Positions 47,330 to 55,803 of a DNA stretch of 64,000 bases are shown here, piece by piece. Every line of letters begins with the position of its first letter. The first letter of the stretch is position 1. The notes beneath the pieces were generated by a model, which was not told the DNA's origin, did not search any database, and worked only from the letters and a program-made list of their open reading frames with translations. The stretch is from Bog-756 sp963812885 (GTDB lineage Bacteria; Actinomycetota; Acidimicrobiia; Acidimicrobiales; RAAP-2). The translations under genes and the position numbers were made by a program. Location: contig CAWEWZ010000006.1 in the NCBI GenBank assembly GCA_963812885.1, forward strand, positions 124,001-188,000, read 5' to 3'.

Positions 47330-47616
47330 GGGATCCTCACAACGTGCTCATCCGGCCGGTGGTCTCGGAGAAGTCGTACACGCTGATGGACAACAACGTC
47401 TATGTCTTCGTGGTCGACCCCTCGGCCACCAAGATCGACGTGCGCCACGCGGTCGAGCAGGCCTTCAACGTGCGGGTGGACAGCGTCAACACGCTCAACC
47501 GGAAGGGCAAGACCAAGCGCAACCGGAAGAGCAACTCGCTCGGGCACCGTCCGGACACCAAGCGGGCCATCGTCACGCTCCACGAGGGTGACTCGATCGA
47601 TTTGTTCGAGAACTGA
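47326..47616 (+). CDS. rplW: Ribosomal protein L23
   Basis: 96 aa. RDPHNVLIRPVVSEKSYTLM and YVFVVDPSATKIDVRHAVEQ are diagnostic, followed by the basic NRKGKTKRNRKSNSLGHRPD. L23 sits at the tunnel exit and binds trigger factor and SRP. Start ATG 47326 overlaps the corrected rplD stop. Confidence 0.94.
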   Translation: MRDPHNVLIRPVVSEKSYTLMDNNVYVFVVDPSATKIDVRHAVEQAFNVRVDSVNTLNRKGKTKRNRKSNSLGHRPDTKRAIVTLHEGDSIDLFEN

Positions 47617-47633
47617 GAGACCGGGAACCGATC

Positions 47634-48470
47634 ATGCCACTCCGCTCACGAAAGCCCACCAGCCCGGGACGCCGCTTCCAGACCGTCTCGGACTTCGCCG
47701 AGATCACCCGCGATCGACCCGAGAAGTCGCTGCTGGCCCCCAAACCCTCCACCGGAGGCCGCAACAGCCACGGCCGCAAGACCTCGAGGCACCGCGGCGG
47801 CGGCCACAAGCAGCAGTACCGGATCATCGATTTCAAACGGGACAAGGACGGCGTTCCGGCCAAGGTGGCCGCCATCGAGTACGACCCCAATCGGAACGCC
47901 CGCATCGCCCTCCTCCACTACCTGGACGGCGAGAAGCGGTACATCCTGGCCCCCTCCCAGGTGCAGGTCGGGGACAAGCTGCAGTCGGGCCAGGGCGCCG
48001 AGATCCGTCCCGGCAATGCCCTTGCCCTGCGCTACATCCCGGTCGGCTCGGTCGTCCACAATGTCGAGCTCCGTCCGGGCGGCGGCGGAAAGCTGGCCCG
48101 GGGGGCGGGCATGAGCGTGCAGCTGGTGGCCAAGGAAGGCGCCTTCGCCACCCTCCGCCTCCCGTCGACGGAAATGCGCCGGGTCCCCATCGACTGCCGG
48201 GCCACCCTGGGCACCGTGGGCAACTCCGAGGCCGAACTGATCAAGATCGGAAAGGCCGGTCGGAACCGTTGGAAGGGCATCCGCCCCCAGACCCGGGGCG
48301 TGGCCATGAACCCGGTCGACCACCCGCTGGGTGGCGGCGAGGGGAAGACGTCCGGTGGCCGGCACCCGGTTTCACCCTGGGGACAGCCGGAAGGCCGCAC
48401 CCGGTCGCGCAAGAAGGAGTCCGACAAGATGATCGTACGAAGGCGCCGCACCCGCGGTGCCCGGCGGTAG
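47634..48470 (+). CDS. rplB: Ribosomal protein L2
   Basis: 278 aa. RNSHGRKTSRHRGGGHKQQY at the N-terminal side, and the peptidyl-transferase-proximal RGVAMNPVDHPLGGGEGKTS with GRHPVSPWGQPEGRTR at the C-terminal side. ATG at 47634, 17 bp after rplW. Confidence 0.97.
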   Translation: MPLRSRKPTSPGRRFQTVSDFAEITRDRPEKSLLAPKPSTGGRNSHGRKTSRHRGGGHKQQYRIIDFKRDKDGVPAKVAAIEYDPNRNARIALLHYLDGEKRYILAPSQVQVGDKLQSGQGAEIRPGNALALRYIPVGSVVHNVELRPGGGGKLARGAGMSVQLVAKEGAFATLRLPSTEMRRVPIDCRATLGTVGNSEAELIKIGKAGRNRWKGIRPQTRGVAMNPVDHPLGGGEGKTSGGRHPVSPWGQPEGRTRSRKKESDKMIVRRRRTRGARR

Positions 48471-48494
48471 GGAAGACAGAAGGAACGCCGCACT

Positions 48495-48773
48495 ATGCCA
48501 CGTAGCCTCAAAAAGGGTCCGTTCGTCGATGACCACCTGCTCAAGAAGGTGGACGTCCTCAACGCGGCCGGGGACAAGAAGGTCATCAAGACGTGGTCCC
48601 GCCGCTCCACGATCATCCCCGACATGGTCGGCCACACCATCGCCGTCCATGACGGTCGCAAGCACATCCCCGTCTACGTGACCGAATCGATGGTCGGTCA
48701 CAAGCTGGGCGAGTTCGCCCCCACCCGGACCTTCAAGTTCCATGCCGGCCAAGAGCGGGCGGGGAGGCGCTGA
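48495..48773 (+). CDS. rpsS: Ribosomal protein S19
   Basis: 92 aa. RSLKKGPFVDDHLLKKV and GHTIAVHDGRKHIPVYVTE are typical. It contacts the small-subunit head and the A-site finger. AGAAGGAA precedes ATG 48495. Stop at 48771-48773, just before the rplV GTG. Confidence 0.96.
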   Translation: MPRSLKKGPFVDDHLLKKVDVLNAAGDKKVIKTWSRRSTIIPDMVGHTIAVHDGRKHIPVYVTESMVGHKLGEFAPTRTFKFHAGQERAGRR

Positions 48774-48774
48774 C

Positions 48775-49483
48775 GTGCCCGGAGTGAAGACCAACGAGCG
48801 CGAGGGGACCCGGGCGGTCCTCCGCCACAGCCGGGTGTCCGCCTACAAGGTGCGCCAGGTTCTCGACCTCATCCGGGGCCAGGACGTCGACCGCGCCGCC
48901 GAGACTCTCTCCCTGGGCGATCGGGAGGCCGCCATCACCGTGGGCAAGGTGCTGGCCTCGGCGGTGGCCAACGCCGTCCACAACGACGGTCTCGATGCCG
49001 AGGAGCTCTACGTGTCGGCCTGCTACGCCGACGAGGGGAGCACCCTCAAGCGGTGGCGGCCTCGGGCCCGGGGCCGGGCCACCCGCATCCGCAAGCGGAC
49101 CTCGCACATCACCATCATCGTCAGCCGTCTGCCCGAGGACCGGATCGCCCGACGTCGGGCCAAGGCGTCCGCGGCCAGCTCACAGCGCTCGCGGCGGGTG
49201 GCCGGATCCCGCCGGCGCCAGCAGTCCGAGTCGACCGAGCAGGCCAGGACGATCGTGCCGGACACCGATGACGCCGACACCGGGGCCGAGGCGTGGCCCG
49301 AGGACGCCGTCCAGGCCGACGACGTCATCACCGAGACGGAGGCCGGCCCGCTCGAGGAGGAGGACCTCGATATCGACGCCGAAGGCGGCGACGACGGTCG
49401 AAGACGGGGCCGAGGACGATGCCGTCGATGAAGACGGCCAGGACGACACCGACGGCGATGCCGCCGAAGAGAAGGGCAAGTAG
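48775..49483 (+). CDS. rplV: Ribosomal protein L22 with long acidic tail, one frameshift
   Basis: About 235 aa against about 110-120 for the core. Core: TRAVLRHSRVSAYKVRQVLD through RATRIRKRTSHITIIV. Then a basic Arg/Ser linker (about 130-155) and an acidic tail of about 80 residues. One extra base at about 49393 truncates the tail; corrected, it continues VEDGAEDDAVDEDGQDD and stops at TAG 49481, directly before the rpsC ATG. L22 lines the exit tunnel; its C terminus would reach the ribosome surface near L23 and L29. GTG start preceded by GGGGAGG. Confidence 0.88.
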
Positions 49484-50452
49484 ATGGGCCAGAAAGTCAA
49501 CCCGTACGGGTTTCGACTCGGCGTCACCACCGACTGGAAGTCGCGCTGGTTCGAGGAGCGCAACTACCAGAATTGCGTGATCGAGGATTGGGAGATCCGC
49601 GACTACCTGATGTCCCAGCTCGAGTCGGCCGCGGTGAGCCGCATCGAGATCGAGCGCACCCGTGACCGGCTGCGGGTGGACATCCACACCGCTCGTCCCG
49701 GCATCGTCATCGGCCGCCGCGGGGCCGAGGCCGACCGCCTGAAGAAGCGGATCGAGGAGATCACCGGGCTCAACAACCGGATCCAACTGAACATCCAGGA
49801 AATCAAGCAACCCGAGCTCGACGCGGCCCTGATCGCCCAGGGGATCTGCGACCAGCTGGCCCGCCGGGTGGCGTTCCGCCGAGCCATGAAGCGCTCCATC
49901 CAGACGGTGCAGAAGGCCGGTGCCCTCGGCGTGCGGGTGCAGTGCTCGGGGCGTCTGGGCGGTTCGGAGATGTCGCGCAAGGAGTCCTACCGTGAGGGGC
50001 GTGTCCCGCTCCACACGCTGCGGGCCGACATCGACTACGGCTTCCGGGAGGCGAAGACCACCTTCGGGCGGATCGGCGTGAAGGTGTGGATCTACAAGGG
50101 TGACATCCTCCCCTACAAGATCTCCACCGAGGACAAGATCACCCGTGAGGCGGCCATGGCCGTGGGGGAGACCTCGGGGCAGGGCGGCGATGCTCCCCGC
50201 CGGCTGATCACCGCCGGAGGCGGACGGCGCCGAGCCGAGCAGGGAGCTCCCGGCAGCGTGGTCACCGTCGACGCCGATTCGAGCGGCGAGACCGAGATCC
50301 CCGAGGGCCTCGTCGACCGCTCGACGGCCGACATCGCCGCTCCGCCGGCCGTTCCCGACGAGCTCGAGCGCATCCTCACCGAGGACGAGGAGATCGAGCG
50401 GCGCACCCGGGAGCACCACGAGACGCCTCACTTCCGCAAGGAGGTCGATTGA
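49484..50452 (+). CDS. rpsC: Ribosomal protein S3 with C-terminal extension
   Basis: 322 aa against about 220-275 in most bacteria. N-terminal KH domain (GQKVNPYGFRLGV; RPGIVIGRRGAEADRL) and C-terminal domain (ALGVRVQCSGRLGGSEMSRK; IGVKVWIYKGDI) intact. The last ~100 residues are low complexity and acidic (ERILTEDEEIERRTREHHE). S3 belongs to the mRNA entry helicase. ATG right after the rplV stop. Confidence 0.94.
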   Translation: MGQKVNPYGFRLGVTTDWKSRWFEERNYQNCVIEDWEIRDYLMSQLESAAVSRIEIERTRDRLRVDIHTARPGIVIGRRGAEADRLKKRIEEITGLNNRIQLNIQEIKQPELDAALIAQGICDQLARRVAFRRAMKRSIQTVQKAGALGVRVQCSGRLGGSEMSRKESYREGRVPLHTLRADIDYGFREAKTTFGRIGVKVWIYKGDILPYKISTEDKITREAAMAVGETSGQGGDAPRRLITAGGGRRRAEQGAPGSVVTVDADSSGETEIPEGLVDRSTADIAAPPAVPDELERILTEDEEIERRTREHHETPHFRKEVD

Positions 50453-50453
50453 C

Positions 50454-50891
50454 GTGTTGATGCCCCGGAAGGTGAAGCACCGCAAGCAGCAGCGGGGGCG
50501 GATGAGCGGCAAGGCCAAGGGCGGCAGCGACGTGACCTTCGGCGACTTCGGCATCCAGGCGCTGGAGCCGGCATGGCTCACCGCCCGCCAGATCGAAGCC
50601 GCCCGTATCGCCATGACCCGGCACGTGAAGCGCGGCGGCAAGGTCTGGATCCGGGTGTTCCCGGACCGCCCGGTGACCCAGAAGCCGGCCGAGACCCGCA
50701 TGGGCTCCGGCAAGGGGAACCCCGAGCACTGGGTGGCCGTGGTCAAGCCCGGTCGCATCCTCTTCGAGCTGGCCGGGGTGGAGCCCGAGCTGGCCCGCGA
50801 GGCCATGGACCGGGCCATCCAGAAGCTTCCGTTCAAGGCTCGATTCGTCATCCGGCCGGGGACCCACGGGACGCCGGAGGTGCAGGTCTGA
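50454..50891 (+). CDS. rplP: Ribosomal protein L16
   Basis: 145 aa. LMPRKVKHRKQQRGRMSGKA, GKVWIRVFPDRPVTQKPAET and RMGSGKGNPEHWVAVVKPGR are diagnostic of L16 near the A-site tRNA. GTG start at 50454, with AAGGAGG upstream. Stop overlaps the rpmC ATG. Confidence 0.96.
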   Translation: MLMPRKVKHRKQQRGRMSGKAKGGSDVTFGDFGIQALEPAWLTARQIEAARIAMTRHVKRGGKVWIRVFPDRPVTQKPAETRMGSGKGNPEHWVAVVKPGRILFELAGVEPELAREAMDRAIQKLPFKARFVIRPGTHGTPEVQV

Positions 50892-51409
50892 TGGTCACCG
50901 CCGCCGAAATCGCCGACTACGACACCGAAGAGCTCGAGCGCCAGCTCGGGGACACCCGGCGCGAGCTGTTCAACCTCCGGTTCCAGTTGGCCACCGGCCA
51001 GCTCGACAACTTTTCGCGCATCAACCACGTGCGCAAGGACGTGGCCCGGATGCTGACCGAACTGCGCAACCGGGAGATCGCCGAGGCCGAGGGGATGGCC
51101 ATGGACGAGCTTCCCGCCCACGTGGCCGCGGCTCGCCGCCGCTCCGAGGACGAGGCCCTCGGCCGGGACCGGACCACCGCGTCGGAGCGACGTGCCGCAG
51201 CCCGGGCGGCCGAGGAGTCGGCCGCTGACGAGGACGCCGAGGACGACCTGGCCGACGACGAGGACGCCGAGGGCGAGCTGGCCGAAGAGGTGGCCGACGA
51301 CGACGGTATGGCCGTCGCCGAAGCGGACGACGAGACCGACGACGAGGCGGACGACGACGAGGCGGACGACGACGCCGGCGACGGGGCCGACCCAGAGGAG
51401 AAGAACTGA
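50891..51409 (+). CDS. rpmC: Ribosomal protein L29 with a ~100-residue acidic tail
   Basis: 172 aa, where L29 is normally 60-80. The N-terminal 65 residues are ordinary two-helix L29 (ELERQLGDTRRELFNLRFQL; INHVRKDVARMLTELRNREI). A charged linker (about 70-107) leads to a tail of about 65 residues dominated by Asp/Glu/Ala (ADEDAEDDLADDEDAEGELA and more). The frame is uninterrupted and joined to both neighbours by TGATG overlaps, so the tail is not caused by an indel. L29 sits at the tunnel exit beside L23. Confidence 0.93.
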   Translation: MVTAAEIADYDTEELERQLGDTRRELFNLRFQLATGQLDNFSRINHVRKDVARMLTELRNREIAEAEGMAMDELPAHVAAARRRSEDEALGRDRTTASERRAAARAAEESAADEDAEDDLADDEDAEGELAEEVADDDGMAVAEADDETDDEADDDEADDDAGDGADPEEKN

Positions 51410-51700
51410 TGGCAGACGACGAGACCGTCGGGCGCAGAGTCTGCGGCGCGGAGCAACCGCCGCAAGGTGCGTGAGGGCCTGGTGGTGTCCGATTCCATGG
51501 ACGCCACCGTGGTGGTGGCTGTCATCGAACGGGTCCGGCACCCCCGCTACGGGAAGACCGTCCAGCGGACCAAGCGCCTCTACGTGCACGACGGCGACAA
51601 CTCGGCCAAGGTCGGCGACCGGGTCCGGGTCGTGGAGACCCGGCCCCTGTCCAAGCTCAAGCGCTGGCGTGTCTCCGAGGTCCTGGAGCGGGCCCGATGA
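51409..51700 (+). CDS. rpsQ: Ribosomal protein S17, one frameshift
   Basis: 96 aa after repair: MADDETVG then AESAARSNRRKVREGLVVSD. One extra C at 51433 breaks the N terminus. The OB-fold core VVVAVIERVRHPRYGKTVQR and VGDRVRVVETRPLSKLKRW is intact. ATG overlaps the rpmC stop; its stop overlaps the rplN ATG (ATGA). Confidence 0.92.
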
Positions 51701-52065
51701 TCCAGCAGGAATCCCGACTCCGGGTGGCCGACAACTCCGGCGCCAAGGAAGTCCTCTGCATCAAGGTGCTGGGCGGATCCCGCCGGCGGTATGCGTCGAT
51801 CGGGGACATCTTCGTGGCCACGGTGAAGGACGCCATCCCCGGGGCGGCGGTGAAGAAGGGCGAGGTCGTCAAGTGCGTCGTCGTCCGCACCAAAAAGGAG
51901 AAGCGCCGTCCCGACGGCAGCTACATCCGCTTCGACGAGAATGCCGCCGTTCTGATCAACGACCAGCAGCAGCCCCGGGGCACCCGGATCTTCGGACCGG
52001 TGGGCCGGGAGCTGCGCGACAAGCGCTTCATGCGGATCATCTCGCTGGCGCCGGAGGTGTTGTAG
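51697..52065 (+). CDS. rplN: Ribosomal protein L14
   Basis: 122 aa, exact family length. MIQQESRLRVADNSGAKEVL at the start and GTRIFGPVGRELRDKRFMRI near the end. Interface protein contacting 16S rRNA. Start overlaps the rpsQ stop. Confidence 0.97.
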   Translation: MIQQESRLRVADNSGAKEVLCIKVLGGSRRRYASIGDIFVATVKDAIPGAAVKKGEVVKCVVVRTKKEKRRPDGSYIRFDENAAVLINDQQQPRGTRIFGPVGRELRDKRFMRIISLAPEVL

Positions 52066-52371
52066 ATGCGAATTCGAAAGGGCGACAAGGTGCAGGTGAT
52101 GACGGGCAAGGACCGTGGCAAGCAGGCCAACGTGGTCCGGGCCATCCCCTCCGAGGGACGGGTCATCGTCGAAGGCGTGCATGTCGCCAAGCGGCACGCC
52201 AAGCCGACCCGCGCCACCATGCAGGGCGGGGTGATCGACAAGTTCATGCCGGTCTCGGTGTCCTCGGTGGCCATCGTCTGTGGGGCCTGCGGGCCCACCC
52301 GGATCGGGATGCGCATCGACGAGCAGGGCCGCAAGCTGCGGGTCTGCCGCAAGTGTGGGACCGATCTGTGA
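52066..52371 (+). CDS. rplX: Ribosomal protein L24
   Basis: 101 aa. KOW motif at the N terminus (KGDKVQVMTGKDRGKQANVV). Two CxxC pairs (CGAC, CRKC) in the C-terminal half form a likely zinc ribbon. Assembly initiator near the tunnel exit. Stop overlaps the rplE ATG. Confidence 0.96.
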   Translation: MRIRKGDKVQVMTGKDRGKQANVVRAIPSEGRVIVEGVHVAKRHAKPTRATMQGGVIDKFMPVSVSSVAIVCGACGPTRIGMRIDEQGRKLRVCRKCGTDL

Positions 52372-52943
52372 TGGCCACCACCACGGCAGGAACCCGACCC
52401 CGGCTCAAGGAGCGCTACGACAGCCAGGTCCGGGCCGAGCTCAAGGAGACCCTCGGGCTGGGTAACATCATGGAGGTCCCCCGGCTGGACAAGATCGTCA
52501 TCAACATGGGTGTGGGCCGGGCGACGCAGCAGAAGTCGCTGATCGAGGGAGCCATGCGCGACCTCGAGATCATCGCCGGCCAGAAGCCGGTGGTCACCCG
52601 GGCCAAGAAGTCCATCGCCTCGTTCAAGCTCCGCGAGGGCCAGGAGATCGGCGCCAAGGTCACCCTGCGCGGCGACCGGGCCTGGGAGTTCCTCGACCGG
52701 CTGCTGGCCATGGCCATCCCCCGCATCCGTGACTTCCGCGGGCTCTCGCCCCGCTCCTTCGACGGCCACGGCAACTACACGTTCGGGGTCACCGAACAGC
52801 TGATCTTCCCCGAAATCGACTACGACCGCATCGACACCACCCGAGGCATGGACATCACCATTGCCACCACCGCACGCACCAACGAAGAGGGCCGGGCACT
52901 CCTGGCCGCCTTCGGATTCCCGTTCCGACAGGAGAACCAGTAA
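52371..52943 (+). CDS. rplE: Ribosomal protein L5
   Basis: 190 aa. RLDKIVINMGVGRATQQKSL, GQKPVVTRAKKSIASFKLRE and YTFGVTEQLIFPEIDYDRID are standard. It binds 5S rRNA and the P-site tRNA region. ATG at 52371, overlapping rplX. Confidence 0.97.
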   Translation: MATTTAGTRPRLKERYDSQVRAELKETLGLGNIMEVPRLDKIVINMGVGRATQQKSLIEGAMRDLEIIAGQKPVVTRAKKSIASFKLREGQEIGAKVTLRGDRAWEFLDRLLAMAIPRIRDFRGLSPRSFDGHGNYTFGVTEQLIFPEIDYDRIDTTRGMDITIATTARTNEEGRALLAAFGFPFRQENQ

Positions 52944-52947
52944 CCCC

Positions 52948-53133
52948 ATGGCGAAGAAGGCCCTGATCCAAAAGCAGCAGCGCACACCCAAGTTCAAGGT
53001 GCGCGGCTACACACGATGCCGTCGGTGCGGCCGGCCCAAGTCGGTGTACCGCAAGTTCGGGCTGTGCCGTATCTGTCTGCGAGTGATGGTCCACGCCGGC
53101 GAGATCCCGGGCGTGACCAAGGCCAGCTGGTGA
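52948..53133 (+). CDS. rpsN: Ribosomal protein S14, zinc-binding type Z
   Basis: 61 aa, the short zinc form, with CRRC and CRIC (TRCRRCGRP, FGLCRICLRVMV). Start 52948, 4 bp after rplE. GAGAACCAG upstream is a poor ribosome binding site, so translation may rely on coupling. Confidence 0.96.
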   Translation: MAKKALIQKQQRTPKFKVRGYTRCRRCGRPKSVYRKFGLCRICLRVMVHAGEIPGVTKASW

Positions 53134-53149
53134 GAGGAGGCGACCGACG

Positions 53150-53554
53150 ATGACGATGACCGACCCGATTGCCGACATGCTGACCCGTATCCGGAACGCC
53201 AACACGGCTCATTTCGATACCGTCAAGATGCCCGGCTCCAAGCTCAAGGAGTCCCTGGCCGCCATCCTCGCCGACGAGGGGTACATCACCGGGTACGAGG
53301 TGAACCAGGATCCGAACAAGCCGGGCAAGACCCTCGAGATCACCATGAAGTACTCGCCGGACCGGGCCCGCACCATCTCGGGCATCAAGCGGGTGTCCAA
53401 GCCCGGCCTGCGCATCTACGCCCGGGCCGACAAGATGCCCCGCGTGCTCGGCGGACTGGGCGTGGCCGTGGTCTCCACCTCGAAGGGCCTGATGACCGAC
53501 CGCGAAGCCCGCAAGCGTCGCATGGGCGGGGAGGTGCTCTGCTATGTCTGGTAG
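53150..53554 (+). CDS. rpsH: Ribosomal protein S8
   Basis: 134 aa. TDPIADMLTRIRNANTAHFD and RISKPGLRIYA-type motif (KRVSKPGLRIYARADKMPRV), ending GGEVLCYVW. It binds helix 21 of 16S rRNA; in E. coli it represses the spc operon. ATG at 53150 or 53156, GAGAGGAGG upstream. Confidence 0.97.
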   Translation: MTMTDPIADMLTRIRNANTAHFDTVKMPGSKLKESLAAILADEGYITGYEVNQDPNKPGKTLEITMKYSPDRARTISGIKRVSKPGLRIYARADKMPRVLGGLGVAVVSTSKGLMTDREARKRRMGGEVLCYVW

Positions 53555-53593
53555 GCACTCCGGTGCCGCCGCTGTCGCCGGGGGGAGGAGCTG

Positions 53594-54136
53594 ATGTCGC
53601 GCATCGGACGCTCCCCCATCCCGGTGCCGTCGGGCGTGTCGGTGGCCCTGGGCACCGACAACACGGTGACCGTCAAGGGACCCCAGGGTGAGCTGGCCCG
53701 TTCGGTGCCGGCCGCCATCACCATCCGCCAGGACGGTGACGTGCTGGTGGTCGAGCGGCCTGACGATCAGCGCCAGAACCGTGCCCTGCACGGCCTGACC
53801 CGGTCGTTGGTGGCCAACATGGTCGCCGGGGTGACCGAGGGGTTCTCCAAGGAGCTCGAGATCGTCGGCGTCGGCTACCGGGCCGTGGCCAAGGGGCCTT
53901 CGGGCCTCGAGCTGGCCCTCGGGTTCTCCCATCCGGTCAACGTGAGCGCACCCGACGGGGTCACCTTCGAGGTCCCCTCGGCCACCCGGATCATCGTCAA
54001 GGGAATCGACAAGGAAAAAGTCGGCCAGGTGGCCGCGGACATCCGCAAGCTGCGCAAGCCCGAGCCCTACAAGGGCAAGGGGGTCCGCTACGCCGGGGAG
54101 CGGGTCGTGCGCAAGGCCGGGAAGGCAGCGAAGTAA
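53594..54136 (+). CDS. rplF: Ribosomal protein L6
   Basis: 180 aa. Two repeats: SRIGRSPIPVPSGVSV at the start and KELEIVGVGYRAVAKG, with EPYKGKGVRYAGERVVRKAG at the end. GGGGGGAGGAG precedes the ATG. TAA overlaps the rplR ATG. Confidence 0.97.
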   Translation: MSRIGRSPIPVPSGVSVALGTDNTVTVKGPQGELARSVPAAITIRQDGDVLVVERPDDQRQNRALHGLTRSLVANMVAGVTEGFSKELEIVGVGYRAVAKGPSGLELALGFSHPVNVSAPDGVTFEVPSATRIIVKGIDKEKVGQVAADIRKLRKPEPYKGKGVRYAGERVVRKAGKAAK

Positions 54137-54498
54137 TGGCCCGAACTGATCACAAGCTGGAGCTGCGCCGACGCCGGCACGCCCGGGTGCGCCGCCGGGT
54201 CCACGGCTCGTCGGTCCGACCCCGCCTGGCCGTCTTCCGCTCCAACAAGCACATCTCCGCCCAATTGATCGACGACGACGCCGGCCGGACGCTGGCCGCC
54301 GCCTCGTCCACCGAGGCCGACCTCCGGGGAACGCCGGGCGGCAACATCGATGCGGCCGGCACCGTGGGCACCCTGATCGCCTCCCGGGCCAAAGCCGCGG
54401 GCATCACCACCGTGGTCTTCGACCGGGGTGGTTTCGCGTACCACGGGCGGGTGGCCGCCCTGGCCGATGCCGCCCGTGCCGAAGGACTGGAGTTCTAG
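54136..54498 (+). CDS. rplR: Ribosomal protein L18
   Basis: 120 aa. RRRHARVRRRVHGSSVRPRL and the C-terminal FDRGGFAYHGRVAALADAAR are diagnostic. 5S rRNA binder with L5. Start overlaps the rplF stop (TAATG). Confidence 0.97.
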   Translation: MARTDHKLELRRRRHARVRRRVHGSSVRPRLAVFRSNKHISAQLIDDDAGRTLAAASSTEADLRGTPGGNIDAAGTVGTLIASRAKAAGITTVVFDRGGFAYHGRVAALADAARAEGLEF

Positions 54499-54501
54499 AC
54501 C

Positions 54502-55056
54502 ATGGCCATCAACGAGATGCAATTCGAAGAGCGGACCATCCGGGTCAACCGGGTGTCCAAGGTGGTCAAGGGAGGCCGTCGCTTCTCCTTCGCCGCCCTG
54601 ATGGTGGTCGGGGACGGCAACGGCAAGGTCGGCCTGGGCTACGGCAAGGCCAAGGAGGCCGGGCTGGCCGTGCAGAAGGGCATCGAGGAAGCCCGGAAGA
54701 ACATGTTCGACGTGCCCCTGGCCGGCTCGACCATCACCCATCCCATCGTCGGCGAGAGTGGTGCCGGCCGGGTGATGCTGAAGCCGGCCGCTCCCGGTAC
54801 CGGGGTCATCGCCGGCGGTGCGGCCCGCGCCATCCTCGAGATGGCCGGCATCCGCGACATCCTGGCCAAGTCGCTGGGCTCGTCCAACGGGATCAACGTG
54901 GCCCACGCCACCATCGCCGGGCTCAAGGGTCTCAAGCGACCCGATGAGATCGCCGCCCTCCGGGGCAAGCCGGTCGAAGAGGTGGTGCCGGCAGCCATGC
55001 TCCGCGCCTATCGCGAGCGTCGGCGTGAAACCGACCTGTTCACGGAGGTGAGTTGA
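54502..55056 (+). CDS. rpsE: Ribosomal protein S5
   Basis: 184 aa. EERTIRVNRVSKVVKGGRRF, VGLGYGKAKEAGLAVQKGIE and GSSNGINVAHATIAGLKGLK are typical. Part of the mRNA entry site and proofreading interface. ATG 4 bp after rplR. Confidence 0.97.
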   Translation: MAINEMQFEERTIRVNRVSKVVKGGRRFSFAALMVVGDGNGKVGLGYGKAKEAGLAVQKGIEEARKNMFDVPLAGSTITHPIVGESGAGRVMLKPAAPGTGVIAGGAARAILEMAGIRDILAKSLGSSNGINVAHATIAGLKGLKRPDEIAALRGKPVEEVVPAAMLRAYRERRRETDLFTEVS

Positions 55057-55057
55057 G

Positions 55058-55288
55058 GTGAGCCCAGCTCCGTCGTCCGAGCCGTCCGCCTGGCTGCGGG
55101 TCACCCAGGTCCGTTCGGCCATCGGCACCAAGCCCAAGCACCGGGGCACCCTGCGCGCCCTCGGCCTGCGGGGGATCGGGCGCACCAACGTGCTGCCCGA
55201 TCGACCCGAAATCCGTGGGATGCTGGCCCGCGTTCCCCATCTGGTGGACGTCACGCCCACCGACCGAGACGAGGAAGGTCGATCATGA
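55058..55288 (+). CDS. rpmD: Ribosomal protein L30
   Basis: 76 aa. LRVTQVRSAIGTKPKHRGTL and RALGLRGIGRTNVLPDRPEI, slightly extended at both ends. GTG start one base after the rpsE stop; the TGA overlaps the rplO ATG (ATGA). Confidence 0.94.
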   Translation: MSPAPSSEPSAWLRVTQVRSAIGTKPKHRGTLRALGLRGIGRTNVLPDRPEIRGMLARVPHLVDVTPTDRDEEGRS

Positions 55289-55773
55289 AGGTCCATGAGC
55301 TCCGCCCACCTGCGGGGTCCACCCGGCGCCGTCGACGAGTCGGACGAGGGATCGCCGGCAAGGGGGGCAAGACCGCGGGCCGCGGTACCAAGGGACAGGG
55401 GGCGCGCGACACTATTCCCATGGGCTTCGAAGGCGGTCAGCTGCCGCTGATGCAGCGGATCCCCAAGCTGCGGGGCTTCAAGAACCCGTTCCGGATCGAC
55501 TACACCCCGGTGAACATCAGCGCCCTCCAGGCCGTCGACGCCGAATCGGTGGACGTGGCCGGTTTCGTGGCCCTCGGGCTGGCCAAGAAGGGCGACCTGG
55601 TCAAGGTCCTCGGCGATGGCCAGCTCACCCGGTCGGTCCGGGTGGAGGCTCACGCCTTCTCCAAGGCGGCCGAATCGGCCATCACCGCGGCGGGCGGATC
55701 GGTCACCGTGGTCCCCCTGCCCTTCGGCCACGATCGGCCCCCGGCCCAGGGCAACGCCCTCACCAACCGGTAG
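55285..55773 (+). CDS. rplO: Ribosomal protein L15
   Basis: 162 aa. LRPPAGSTRRRRRVGRGIAG, TAGRGTKGQGARD and GGQLPLMQRIPKLRGFKNPF are standard. Late assembly protein. Followed 30 bp later by secY. Confidence 0.96.
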   Translation: MKVHELRPPAGSTRRRRRVGRGIAGKGGKTAGRGTKGQGARDTIPMGFEGGQLPLMQRIPKLRGFKNPFRIDYTPVNISALQAVDAESVDVAGFVALGLAKKGDLVKVLGDGQLTRSVRVEAHAFSKAAESAITAAGGSVTVVPLPFGHDRPPAQGNALTNR

Positions 55774-55803
55774 CATCGGCCAACTGCGGCATCGAGGAGA
55801 CCA

